Shown here: positions 9,075 through 23,217 of the stretch, in pieces | Layout: every line of letters begins with the position of its first letter | Numbering within the stretch: the first letter of the stretch is position 1 | DNA from: Microbacterium faecale | GTDB taxonomy: Bacteria > Actinomycetota > Actinomycetes > Actinomycetales > Microbacteriaceae | Length of the DNA stretch: 64,000 nt | Assembly: GCF_014640975.1 (NCBI RefSeq) | Contig: NZ_BMHO01000001.1 | Location: 1,002,166-1,066,165 of the forward strand | Direction: 5' to 3' | The notes under the pieces: generated by a model | The model's database searches: none | What the model was told of the DNA's origin: nothing | Seen by the model: only the letters and a program-made list of their open reading frames with translations | Program-made: the position numbers and the translations under genes

Positions 9075-10118
9075 TCAGCGGCAGAGGCGGTCGAGGGCCC
9101 CGACGAAGCGGTCGATGTCGGCGGGCTCCGTGTCCCAGCTGGTGAGCCACCGCACTTCGCCGGTCGCGTCGTTCCAGTCGTAGAACATCACGTGCTCGCG
9201 CAGGCGGTCGGCGACGCCGGGCGGCAGCGTCGCGAACACGCCGTTGGCCTCGGTGGCCTGCGTGAACCCCACGCCGGGGATCCCGCGCCCCTCGATGTCC
9301 TTGCGGAGGCGCGCGGCCATGGCGTTCGCCTGCGCGCCCGCGCGGATCCACAGGTCGTCTTCGAGCAGCGCGACGAGCTGCGCCGACACGAACCGCATCT
9401 TGCTGGCGAGCTGCATCGTGCTCTTGCGCAGAAAGTCGATCCCCGTCACCGCGCCCGGGTTCAGCACCACGACCGCCTCGGCCCCCATCGCGCCGATCTT
9501 CGTGCCGCCGAAGCTGAGCACATCGACACCGGAAAGGATCTCGCGCAACGGTCGGCCGAGAGCCGCGACGGCGTTCGCGATGCGCGCACCGTCGACGTGC
9601 ACCGCGAGCCCCAACTCGTGCGCGACCTCGGCGATCTCGCCGATCTCCTCGACCGAATAGAGCGTGCCCATCTCGGTCGACTGCGTGATCGACACCACCT
9701 CCGGCACGATCGTGTGCACGCCGCGGGATCCGGCATGGCGGCGCACGAGATCGGGTGTCAGCTTCGCGTCCGGAACGTCGACCGGCACGATCTTCAGCCC
9801 GCCCACCTTCTCGGGAGCCCCGCCCTCGTCAGTGTTGACGTGCGCGAGCGCGGGCGTGATGACCCCGCCCCAGCGGCTGACCATGCTCTGCAGGGCGAGC
9901 ACGTTGGCGCCGGTGCCGTTCCAGACGGGGTACACCTCGGTCTCGTCACCCAGCAACTCAGCGAATCGCCGCTGCAGTTCCGCGGTGTAGGGATCGTCGC
10001 CGTACGAGCTCACGTGACCGAGGTTGGCGATGCGCACCGCCTCGATCACCTCGGGGTGAGCCCCCGCGTAATTGTCGGAGGCGAAGGTACGGCGGGCGGC
10101 GTCATGCAGCGGTTCCAC
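9075..10118 (-). CDS. Low-specificity L-threonine aldolase family protein
   Basis: PLP-dependent fold-type I enzyme predicted to cleave L-threonine or related beta-hydroxy amino acids to glycine and an aldehyde. Seen: FASDNYAGAHPEV near the N-terminus, YGDDPYTAELQ, the HVDGARIANA segment with the PLP-contacting Asp, and the Schiff-base Lys in LSFGGTKIGAMGAEA. The 347-residue length is normal. Start taken at GTG 10118, which has TACTCT six bases upstream, consistent with leaderless translation; the longer frame would run through the neighbouring gene. Convergent with putA. Confidence 0.9.
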   Translation of the reverse strand: MEPLHDAARRTFASDNYAGAHPEVIEAVRIANLGHVSSYGDDPYTAELQRRFAELLGDETEVYPVWNGTGANVLALQSMVSRWGGVITPALAHVNTDEGGAPEKVGGLKIVPVDVPDAKLTPDLVRRHAGSRGVHTIVPEVVSITQSTEMGTLYSVEEIGEIAEVAHELGLAVHVDGARIANAVAALGRPLREILSGVDVLSFGGTKIGAMGAEAVVVLNPGAVTGIDFLRKSTMQLASKMRFVSAQLVALLEDDLWIRAGAQANAMAARLRKDIEGRGIPGVGFTQATEANGVFATLPPGVADRLREHVMFYDWNDATGEVRWLTSWDTEPADIDRFVGALDRLCR

Positions 10119-10170
10119 GGATCCAGAGTATGCGCCGGCGGCGACCACACGGCTCGACGCCGAGAACTCG

Positions 10171-10716
10171 TCAGGGGCGCGCCATGCGCAGGTCGCGCAG
10201 CATGCGGCCGCCGCGCTCCTCGGATTCGACGCCCCCGTCGAGCCGGAACCCGTGCTTCTCGTAGAACGCGATCGCACGGTTGTTGCCCTCGAGCACCCAC
10301 AGGTACGCCGGATCCGCGCCAATCGCGGTGCGCAGCAGCTCGGCGCCCACACCCGCGCCGTGCGCGATCGGATCCACGTACAGCGCCCACAGTTCACGCG
10401 CGCAGGGCGCGTCGTTGTCGCGCGCGGCGCCAGCCGAGGCGAACCCGAGCACGCGTTCGCCCTCGACCGCGACGACCGTCGCGGACGTCGGAGTGTCGGT
10501 CTCGATGCCGGCGTGCCCGCCTGCGCCGGCGGTGCCCACAGTCGCGCTCGCCCCGCCGAGGATCCGCTGCCACCGCTCGGTGCGCGCAGCGACATCGAGC
10601 TCGTCGAGGAGGGCATCCGGCAGCAATCCCCGGTAGGTGGACTGCCACGTGCGCACGTGCAGGTCGGCGATCGCCGCGGCATCGGACAGTTCGGCACGGC
10701 GGATCCGGATCGGCAT
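10171..10716 (-). CDS. GNAT-family N-acetyltransferase
   Basis: Predicted acetyl-CoA-dependent N-acetyltransferase of 181 residues. The N-terminus (IRRAELSDAAAIADLHVRTW) and the acetyl-CoA loop (LYVDPIAHGAGVGAELL), followed by WVLEGNNRAIAFYEKHGF, are standard GNAT motifs 1 to 4. A Gly/Ala/Thr-rich insertion at about 55-80 is a likely surface loop. Start ATG 10716 has CAGAAT six bases upstream. Substrate unknown. It lies 52 bases from the threonine aldolase start, same strand, possibly co-expressed. Confidence 0.9.
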   Translation of the reverse strand: MPIRIRRAELSDAAAIADLHVRTWQSTYRGLLPDALLDELDVAARTERWQRILGGASATVGTAGAGGHAGIETDTPTSATVVAVEGERVLGFASAGAARDNDAPCARELWALYVDPIAHGAGVGAELLRTAIGADPAYLWVLEGNNRAIAFYEKHGFRLDGGVESEERGGRMLRDLRMARP

Positions 10717-10812
10717 GGCCCGATTCTGCCACCACCGCGCGTCACGCTCCGCCCCGGCGGTCGTGTCTGACGGCGGATGACGGGCCGCGTGCATCTGAAG
10801 CCGGGCGACGCG

Positions 10813-10827
10813 TAGCCTGGAGGCATG
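10813..10827 (+). promoter_or_regulatory. Leaderless promoter: TAGCCT -10, six bases before ATG 10825
   Basis: TAGCCT at 10813-10818 is followed by exactly six bases and the ATG, which places transcription initiation at or next to the start codon. The same hexamer and spacing recur before the genes starting at 22925 (plus) and 12044 (minus). A GGAGG also lies within the gap. Confidence 0.6.
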
Positions 10828-11361
10828 ACGGATCCGCGGTCTCAGTCCACCTACCAGATCCGCCTCGCGTGGGGCGCCGAGGGGCTCGCACGGTTGGCGC
10901 CCGCAGGGATCATCGTCGTGATCGACGTGATCGGATCCCCGGAGAAGCTTGCGGCCGACGCGGTGGAGCAGCCGAACGATCCGACCGTCTTCCTCGGCAC
11001 GCTGCGCAACGCGACGGCCACGGCCCAGGCCGTCTACGACGAGCACCTCGCACGGGGCGGGCGCAACGCCATCAACCTCGTGCTGGTCGGCGACGACGGC
11101 GCGTTCGCTGTCGAGGACTACCTCGCCGCCGGCGCAATCGCCGACGGGCTGTCCGCCCGCGGGCTGGACCACTCGTCGCCCGATGTCGCCGTCGCCACGG
11201 AGGGGTTCCGGCCCCTGACCCGCGCGCTCAAGCACCTCGTGTCCGCGAGCGCGGCGGGTCTCGCGCTCACAGCCGAGGGCAAGGGACCCGACGCGCGTAC
11301 CGCGGCCGAGCTCGACGCGGAGGCGGAGCCGACGCGCGTCATCATCGCCGAAGAAGACTGA
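10825..11361 (+). CDS. 2-phosphosulfolactate phosphatase-like (ComB family) protein, internally shortened
   Basis: The C-terminal half matches what I know of ComB proteins: a VFLGTLRNATATAQAV segment, then LVLVGDDGAFAVEDYLAAGAI, which carries the family's Glu-Asp signature before AGAI. The N-terminal IIVVIDVIGSPEKL resembles the ComB VVVDVLRA strand. The middle region that normally carries the TTTNGT segment is missing, and the protein is 178 residues against about 240 for the family. It may be a divergent paralogue with a different or lost phosphatase activity. Start ATG 10825 follows a leaderless-type promoter. Confidence 0.6.
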   Translation: MTDPRSQSTYQIRLAWGAEGLARLAPAGIIVVIDVIGSPEKLAADAVEQPNDPTVFLGTLRNATATAQAVYDEHLARGGRNAINLVLVGDDGAFAVEDYLAAGAIADGLSARGLDHSSPDVAVATEGFRPLTRALKHLVSASAAGLALTAEGKGPDARTAAELDAEAEPTRVIIAEED

Positions 11362-11423
11362 CGACGCGGAACCGCGAAACGCGCGGGCTGCGGCGGCCCG
11401 GGACCTTGCCGTCCATCGGGAAA

Positions 11424-11492
11424 TTCGGCGAGCATCTCGAGAAATCGCGCGTATGTGCCCGATCTGGGCGGATTTCGAGATGGTCGGCGAAG
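11424..11492. repeat. TTCGGCGAGCATCTCGA palindrome, copy 1
   Basis: Imperfect inverted repeat between the convergent ComB-like and SprT-like genes. The left arm reads TTCGGCGAGCATCTCGAGAA from 11424. The right arm at 11470-11492, reverse-complemented, reads CTTCGCCGACCATCTCGAAA. Related sequence occurs inside the glycosyltransferase gene at 39633-39718 and downstream of it near 40619. The remaining bases of the 194-base gap hold nothing recognisable. Confidence 0.65.
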
Positions 11493-11555
11493 CGGCCGAC
11501 CGCCCAGACGTTCGGCGCACCCCGGCCTGGCCGCGGCGTCGCCGATGCGTTCGAC

Positions 11556-12044
11556 CTACCGCGGGCGCTGGGCGGCGAGCCGATCGGCGCGGGTGATCTC
11601 CCGCCGTTGCCACCGGAACGCGAAGCGCGCGTCGAATCCGCGCGCGCACTTCACACATGACGACGCGCGCGACGGCCGGCGGTGGCGGTAGACGGTATGC
11701 CCGTTGGGGCATACGCCAATCCACGGCGCGAGCTCCGTCGCCGTCTCGAGGCTGTGGGTCGTGCCGCCCACGTATCCGAGCTCGCGCGAGATGCGCTTCC
11801 ACTTCGCGGAATGACCGGCAGCCGGACCAGCCAGCGCGTGCGCGACCTCGTGCAGCAGCGTCTGGTGGATGTCGTCGTCGGAGAACCGCGCGGCGAGATA
11901 GCGCGAGACCGAGATCCGCTTCCGCGTGAAGTCGCACAGCCCGGCGCGTCGCTTGGCGTTGTCGAACGCGAACGTCCACGACGGATCGAGGTGCATGCGG
12001 ATGAGCGCGTTCGCCCACACAGTCACACGATCCAGATCAGCCAC
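11556..12044 (-). CDS. SprT-like zinc metallopeptidase
   Basis: A 162-residue SprT-like protein. The zinc-binding motif HEVAHALAG lies at about residues 65-73, with a further zinc-ligand candidate in the following AGHSAKWKRISRELG segment. The C-terminal part has a CPNGH...CVKC arrangement that could hold a second zinc, as in SprT/Spartan-like proteins. Function is presumably proteolytic; bacterial SprT proteins are poorly characterised. GTG 12044 is preceded by TAGCCT with a six-base gap, supporting this start and leaderless translation. Confidence 0.85.
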   Translation of the reverse strand: MADLDRVTVWANALIRMHLDPSWTFAFDNAKRRAGLCDFTRKRISVSRYLAARFSDDDIHQTLLHEVAHALAGPAAGHSAKWKRISRELGYVGGTTHSLETATELAPWIGVCPNGHTVYRHRRPSRASSCVKCARGFDARFAFRWQRREITRADRLAAQRPR

Positions 12045-12050
12045 GGCTCC

Positions 12051-12056
12051 AGGCTA
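12051..12056 (-). promoter_or_regulatory. Leaderless promoter: TAGCCT -10 for SprT-like gene
   Basis: On the minus strand TAGCCT (reverse complement of AGGCTA at 12051-12056) is followed by six bases and the GTG start at 12044, the same arrangement as upstream of 10825 and 22925. Confidence 0.6.
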
Positions 12057-12126
12057 CGGCGATCCTCCGACACGAATCCTCGCGCCACGCTCGTCGGCCA
12101 GTAGCGGCGCGACTCGCACGGCACCG

Positions 12127-12290
12127 CGCGCTCGACCACGGCGCGTCCCACTCGGCCACGGCCGCACCCCCGATCGACCTCGGCATCTCCTGCTCGGCCA
12201 CGCCCGCATCCCCGATCGACCGCGGCACGGCCAGCTCGACCGCGGCAGCACCCCCGATCGACCGCGGCACGGCCAGCTCGACCGCGCCAA
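12127..12290. repeat. 42-base tandem repeat array
   Basis: Units starting CCCGATCG begin at 12169, 12211 and 12253, exactly 42 bases apart; a decayed unit precedes them near 12127. The last two units are nearly identical and share GACCGCGGCACGGCCAGCTC. Since 42 is a multiple of three, the array is open in several frames: on the minus strand it would read as 14-residue units with PRSIGG. It lies in the 280-base gap between the SprT-like and TPR-like genes. No spacer variability, so not CRISPR. Confidence 0.8.
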
Positions 12291-12324
12291 CAGCCCGAGA
12301 ACCGCCCCGAGAACGACCCCCCGC

Positions 12325-12897
12325 TCAGGCGATCGCGGAGCGGCGGCGCTCGGCCGCCTCGATGAAGCTCATCGCCTGCTCGAGCTGCGTGTCATCGGCG
12401 CCGAGCTCCTGACGCATGAAGAGCTCGCGTTTGAAGTCCGCGCGCGCCCCGTTGTAGTCGCCCGCGTCGTATCGGGTCTTGCCGCGGTGCGAGTAGGCGA
12501 GCGCCGCGATCCGCGGCCACCCCTGCCCCTCGGCCTCTTCGATGCACGTCGTCAGCTCGGTCTCGGCGCTCGTGTACGCGCCGCGCAGCTGGTTCACCGA
12601 CGCGTGCAGGATTCTCGCGTGCAGCAGATCCTTGCGGGTGCCCGACATGCGCGCGAGGCGCACGGTGTGCTCGGAGATGTCGAGGGCCTCGGCCATCTCA
12701 CCGAGCACCTTCAGCAGCCAGACCTGCTCGAGCTGCGCGGGAAAGCTGCGCTGACTGCGCACCTCGGCCAGGCGCTCGTACGCCTCGGTCCGATCGACGA
12801 TCTCCTGGAGGGTCTCCGTGTCGTAACCCCGAATCAAGCCCACGCCGAATCCCTTCTCCCGCTTCTTGCGATGCAGACTTCCATCCTGCCTGGTCAC
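12325..12897 (-). CDS. TPR-like hypothetical protein
   Basis: A 190-residue cytoplasmic protein of predicted all-helical, tetratricopeptide-like character. Helical pairs are visible around residues 85-110, 100-125 (AYTSAETELTTCIEEAEGQG) and 127-160 (ALAYSHRGKTRYDAGDYNGA, a recognisable TPR unit). No catalytic motif. Function unknown; probably protein-protein interaction. The GTG start at 12897 has TGTTAT six bases upstream. Its start region faces the spermidine-synthase-like gene on the same strand, 30 bases away. Confidence 0.7.
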   Translation of the reverse strand: MTRQDGSLHRKKREKGFGVGLIRGYDTETLQEIVDRTEAYERLAEVRSQRSFPAQLEQVWLLKVLGEMAEALDISEHTVRLARMSGTRKDLLHARILHASVNQLRGAYTSAETELTTCIEEAEGQGWPRIAALAYSHRGKTRYDAGDYNGARADFKRELFMRQELGADDTQLEQAMSFIEAAERRRSAIA

Positions 12898-12927
12898 GGC
12901 CTGATAACAGCCTCGGCGCGCGGAGGA

Positions 12928-13788
12928 TCACCGTTCGAACAGCGACAGCGAGGGTTTCGGAGAGGCGGTGGCGTCGGCATCGGTCGCGGGGAGGGCGCCG
13001 GCGACGAAGCGGTCCACTTCGGCTCCCTCGGCCACCTTCGCCGGGTGCGGGCCGGCCGCCATCAGCCGCGGCAGCCAATCGGTCGGCAGCGGATCCGCCG
13101 AGGCGGCGAACACGAGATTGCCGAAGCGGCGCCCCTTGAGTACCTGCACCTCCGCGAGGATCGCGAGGTGCGGCAGAGCCTCCCGGATCGTCGCGGCCTG
13201 CCGGCGCGCGAAGGCGAGCCCGGATCCGTCGGCGACATTGACGAGCAGGATCCCATGCGGCGCGAGCAGCGTGGCTGCCTCGGTGTAGAACTCGACGGTC
13301 GTGAGGTGAGCGGGTGTCTGCGCGCCCGAATACACGTCGCTCACGACGAGATCGGCGGATCCGACGAGCGCGGGAGGCATGCGCGACAGGCCGGCACGCG
13401 CATCGCCGAAGCGCACCCGGATCCGTGCGTCGCGCGGCAGCGGCAGGTGCTCGCGCACGAGATCGACGAGCGGCTGGTGCAGTTCGACGACCTGCTGGCT
13501 GGAGCCGGGACGCGTGTGCGCGATGAAACGAGGGAGCGTCAGGCCGCCCGCACCGAGGTGGACCGCGCTGATCGGACCTTCCGGCAGTTGATCGATGACC
13601 GCGCCCATCCGCGCAACGTACTCGAACGAGAGGTGGCTCGGATCTGCGAGGTCGACGTGCGACTGCGGCGTGCCGTCGACGACGACCTCGAAGCCGTCGT
13701 CGAACTCCGAGGGGCGGATCTCGGCGATGCCGCCGCCGTCGAGCCGCGCCTGCGGAAACGCGATGTCCTTCTTTCGTTGCCGTCCCAC
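12928..13788 (-). CDS. Spermidine synthase-like (polyamine aminopropyltransferase family) protein
   Basis: A Rossmann-fold methyltransferase-like protein of 286 residues. The SAM/dcSAM-type motif I is HLGAGGLTLPRF, the acidic strand end is QQVVELHQPLVDLVREHL, and DARAG and ADLVVSDVYSGAQTP follow, the latter carrying the Asp seen in spermidine-synthase-like enzymes. Many actinobacterial relatives lack proven aminopropyltransferase activity, so polyamine synthesis is only a family-level inference. Start chosen at GTG 13788 because GAGAAT lies six bases before it, matching the leaderless pattern in this window; the frame is open further upstream. Confidence 0.78.
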   Translation of the reverse strand: MGRQRKKDIAFPQARLDGGGIAEIRPSEFDDGFEVVVDGTPQSHVDLADPSHLSFEYVARMGAVIDQLPEGPISAVHLGAGGLTLPRFIAHTRPGSSQQVVELHQPLVDLVREHLPLPRDARIRVRFGDARAGLSRMPPALVGSADLVVSDVYSGAQTPAHLTTVEFYTEAATLLAPHGILLVNVADGSGLAFARRQAATIREALPHLAILAEVQVLKGRRFGNLVFAASADPLPTDWLPRLMAAGPHPAKVAEGAEVDRFVAGALPATDADATASPKPSLSLFER

Positions 13789-13863
13789 GTGGCCATTCTC
13801 TCGGATGTTGCGCCTCACTCGAGCCTCTGTGGCGCATCGCGCTCGCCGGTCGCCCTCCCGCGA

Positions 13864-13924
13864 GTCCGCAAGTCTCCGACAAGTCCGGCGTGAATCGCAA
13901 CGGACTTGTCGGAGACTTGCGGAC
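13864..13924. repeat. Perfect 24-base inverted repeat
   Basis: Bases 13864-13887 and 13901-13924 are perfect reverse complements (outer part GTCCGCAAGTCTCCGACAAG) separated by a 13-base loop. A third, partial copy of the right arm follows directly (GTCGGAGACATGCGGACTT, about 13928-13946). It lies between two minus-strand genes, downstream of the 14022 gene, so it may act as that gene's terminator, although no T-tract follows. Confidence 0.85.
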
Positions 13925-14021
13925 CCGTCGGAGACATGCGGACTTGGCGCCCGCACGTGTCAGGGCCAGCAAGCCGGTGTCCGGGCGCGTCCGAAAACCT
14001 CCGCTCCCGGGGGACGAACGG

Positions 14022-14963
14022 CTACCGCGCGCGGGTGCCGAACGTGGCGTCGTCGCTGTTGCCCCGCGCGCGGAGGTCGCCACGCACCGAGAGCCGGCCC
14101 CCCTCGGCGTCGATTTTCAGACCCGACACCTCGAGCGACGAGGATCCGAACTGGAACGCCGTGCCCGCCATCTCGCGCAGCTGGGGGCGCAGCGGCAGGA
14201 GGAGGAGCTTGGTGAGGAAGCTCTTGCTCGCGGCCGTCGCCCGATGCACCGTGACCTCGCCGGCCTCCGACACCGACACGTCGAACCCGATACGCGCCGA
14301 CATCGGCACGAAGAACACCTTCGCGGCGCCCCCGACCGTCACGACGAAGCGGTTCTCTCCCTGCGGCTTCACCGCGAGCTTGAGGTCCTTGGCTGACGCC
14401 GTCCACCGCGTCGCGTCGCGCATGCGCGACTGCGCGAGCGAGAGGGCGAGTGCCGCGATGTCCTCCTGCGCCATCGAGAACCGGAAGGATCCGCGGGTGC
14501 GCTTCTCGTCGTCCCGCCCCTCGCCGAACGTGCCGAGAAGCCGGCCGTTCCGGCGCACGAGGATCCATTCGATCGGAGCGTGCGTAACGGCGACCTCCGC
14601 GCGCATCTCCACGCCCTCGACGGTCACGGGATCCGCGCGCAGGCGCAGCTCACCGATGCTGCCCGGCGTGCGCGAGACGACCTCGTCGCGCGACGGATCC
14701 GGGATCCACGCGCCGTCGTCGTGTGCGAGGCGCGAGCCGTCGATTGAGATCTCGGCCCCGGTCAGATCCGCGGTGAGCTGCTCGACGTGCGATCGGCTCG
14801 TGAACGCCGACGAGCTCACGCGCATGCCGGGGGAGTCGTTCCACTCCACCTTCACGCCCGACGCCTCGAGCCGCGACAGCAGCTGGGCGAGGCCGGTCTT
14901 CAGGGTCGTGCCCGATGCGGGCCAGGCTTTCTCGCTCGACGGGTGCCAGGGCCAACGATTCAT
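14022..14963 (-). CDS. Hypothetical protein with two beta-rich lipid-binding-like halves
   Basis: A 313-residue protein of unknown function. It starts with a Trp-rich MNRWPWHP and then a predicted amphipathic segment (LKTGLAQLLSRLEASGVKVE). It continues as alternating strands with GAEISIDGSRLA, LRLRADPVTVEGVEMRAEVA and GSSSLEVSGLKIDAEGG. The repeated strand pattern resembles DUF2993/LmeA-type proteins, but there is no signal peptide and I do not assign a family firmly. Start ATG 14963 has TACGCT seven bases upstream; a GTG at 14984 is the alternative. Confidence 0.6.
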   Translation of the reverse strand: MNRWPWHPSSEKAWPASGTTLKTGLAQLLSRLEASGVKVEWNDSPGMRVSSSAFTSRSHVEQLTADLTGAEISIDGSRLAHDDGAWIPDPSRDEVVSRTPGSIGELRLRADPVTVEGVEMRAEVAVTHAPIEWILVRRNGRLLGTFGEGRDDEKRTRGSFRFSMAQEDIAALALSLAQSRMRDATRWTASAKDLKLAVKPQGENRFVVTVGGAAKVFFVPMSARIGFDVSVSEAGEVTVHRATAASKSFLTKLLLLPLRPQLREMAGTAFQFGSSSLEVSGLKIDAEGGRLSVRGDLRARGNSDDATFGTRAR

Positions 14964-14984
14964 GTCACCCAGCGTATGGGACAC

Positions 14985-15242
14985 GAGGGTTGCGCGCCGG
15001 GGTTATACCCGAGAGGAAAATGTGAGTCAACTACCGGGGTAGACATCGCGTGTCTCTCCGGGTAGAGTCGACAGTTGCGCTCATTGGCTCTTCCGTGCCT
15101 TCATATGGTGGTTGGCAGGAAACTCTCGTGGGATCCCCGCAGATTGCGGCGCGGGTCGATGCGAACGAGGCATATGGGCGCGCCTCACACCCTGTCGGCA
15201 AGGATTCTAGGGCCCTGAGTGGGTCCACGGAGGTTCATTCCC
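14985..15242 (+). promoter_or_regulatory. rpoB upstream region with a dyad
   Basis: About 260 bases before rpoB. A dyad CTACCGGGGTAGACA (15031-15045) / TGTCTCTCCGGGTAG (15051-15065) pairs at 12 of 15 positions around TCGCG and could be an operator or attenuator. A strong ribosome site, GGAGG (15229-15233), precedes the rpoB TTG. TTGCGC at 15075 and TCATAT further on are a possible but over-spaced promoter. Confidence 0.4.
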
Positions 15243-18737
<3,495 letters not shown>

Positions 18738-18778
18738 TCCGCCCGGCCGATTTCTAGATTTCCACACAGGAGAGTCAA

Positions 18779-22646
<3,868 letters not shown>

Positions 22647-22654
<8 letters not shown>

Positions 22655-22740
22655 TTGAGGCGAGAGCCAAGCGAGCTTGCTCGATTGGCCGAACCAATTG
22701 AGGTTGTCGAGCGACAAAGTCGCGAACACAACTGATTGAG
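22647..22740. repeat. 13-base direct repeats flanking about 68 bases at the rpoC 3' end
   Basis: ACAACTGATTGAG occurs at 22647-22659, including the rpoC stop, and again at 22728-22740. The bases between them contain GAGCGACAAAGTCGCG-like short palindromes and TTGAG words. This looks like a small insertion with target duplication, or a tandem duplication, placed exactly at the stop codon. Confidence 0.6.
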
Positions 22741-22744
22741 CCTC

Positions 22745-22775
22745 GGAGCCCCGTGACCACCGGTCACGGGGCTCC
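22745..22775 (+). terminator. rpoBC terminator
   Basis: Perfect 14-base stem GGAGCCCCGTGACC / GGTCACGGGGCTCC with a three-base loop, about 90 bases after the rpoC stop. No long U-tract follows, as is common in high-G+C actinobacteria. Confidence 0.75.
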
Positions 22776-22792
22776 GTCGCGTTCGTCCCGCA

Positions 22793-22873
22793 TCACGAAA
22801 CTCGGAGATCTCACGTATCTCGGGCGGATCCGCGCGAAACGCCCGCATTTCGTGAGATCTCCGAGATACGTGA
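22793..22873. repeat. 34-base imperfect inverted repeat
   Basis: Arms 22793-22826 and 22840-22873 pair at 28 of 34 positions around a 13-base loop. The core GTGAGATCTCCGAG pairs perfectly. The mismatches are concentrated where TTTC in one arm faces ATAC in the other, at two places. It lies between the rpoBC terminator and the small membrane protein gene. Confidence 0.75.
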
Positions 22874-22912
22874 CGCGCGCTCGCGTGAAGCGAGGACGCA
22901 GGGCCGGTGTCA

Positions 22913-22918
22913 TAGCCT
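22913..22918 (+). promoter_or_regulatory. Leaderless promoter: TAGCCT -10 for the 57-residue protein
   Basis: TAGCCT followed by six bases and ATG 22925, identical in hexamer and spacing to the promoters of the genes at 10825 and 12044. Confidence 0.6.
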
Positions 22919-22924
22919 GGCCGC

Positions 22925-23098
22925 ATGGCGATCGGTGGGCGCAGCAAGGTGGCGACGGCGGTCGGCGCGATCCTGATCCTCGCCGTCGTGGGGCTGCTCG
23001 TGTGGGCGGCCTGGCCGTTCTGGCCGATCGTGGGGGAGTGGATCTCCGACCTTTTCTTCGGTTTCTTCGACTGGCTGCGCTCACTCACGGCTGGGTAG
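22925..23098 (+). CDS. Small membrane protein, 57 residues
   Basis: A 57-residue protein too short for usual length cut-offs. A basic N-terminus (MAIGGRSK) is followed by one clear transmembrane helix (AVGAILILAVVGLLVWAAW). An aromatic-rich amphipathic tail follows (WPIVGEWISDLFFGFFDWLR). TAGCCT six bases upstream and codon-biased composition support that it is real. No known family recognised. The aromatic tail suggests interfacial membrane association; the role is unknown. Confidence 0.7.
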   Translation: MAIGGRSKVATAVGAILILAVVGLLVWAAWPFWPIVGEWISDLFFGFFDWLRSLTAG

Positions 23099-23217
23099 CC
23101 GACAACCTCACGACTGGATAGCCGATGATCGCCGCGCGTGGCGCACGCGCCAGCGTCTCTGCGCGCGTTATCCTGCGGCGGAGGGGAGAGACCCCGCGAC
23201 CGTGAGGAGTGCCTGCG

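Noticed and set aside
8535..11660. 1041-codon plus-strand open frame across four genes
   Set aside because: Runs through putA in another frame and antisense to the threonine aldolase and GNAT genes; no domain and low-complexity composition.
12037..12270. Minus-strand 77-residue ORF across the 42-base repeats
   Set aside because: Its sequence is the repeat translated; it overlaps the SprT-like promoter and has no ribosome site or leaderless -10.
12127..12290. Tandem array considered as CRISPR
   Set aside because: Units are contiguous with no variable spacers and no cas genes nearby.
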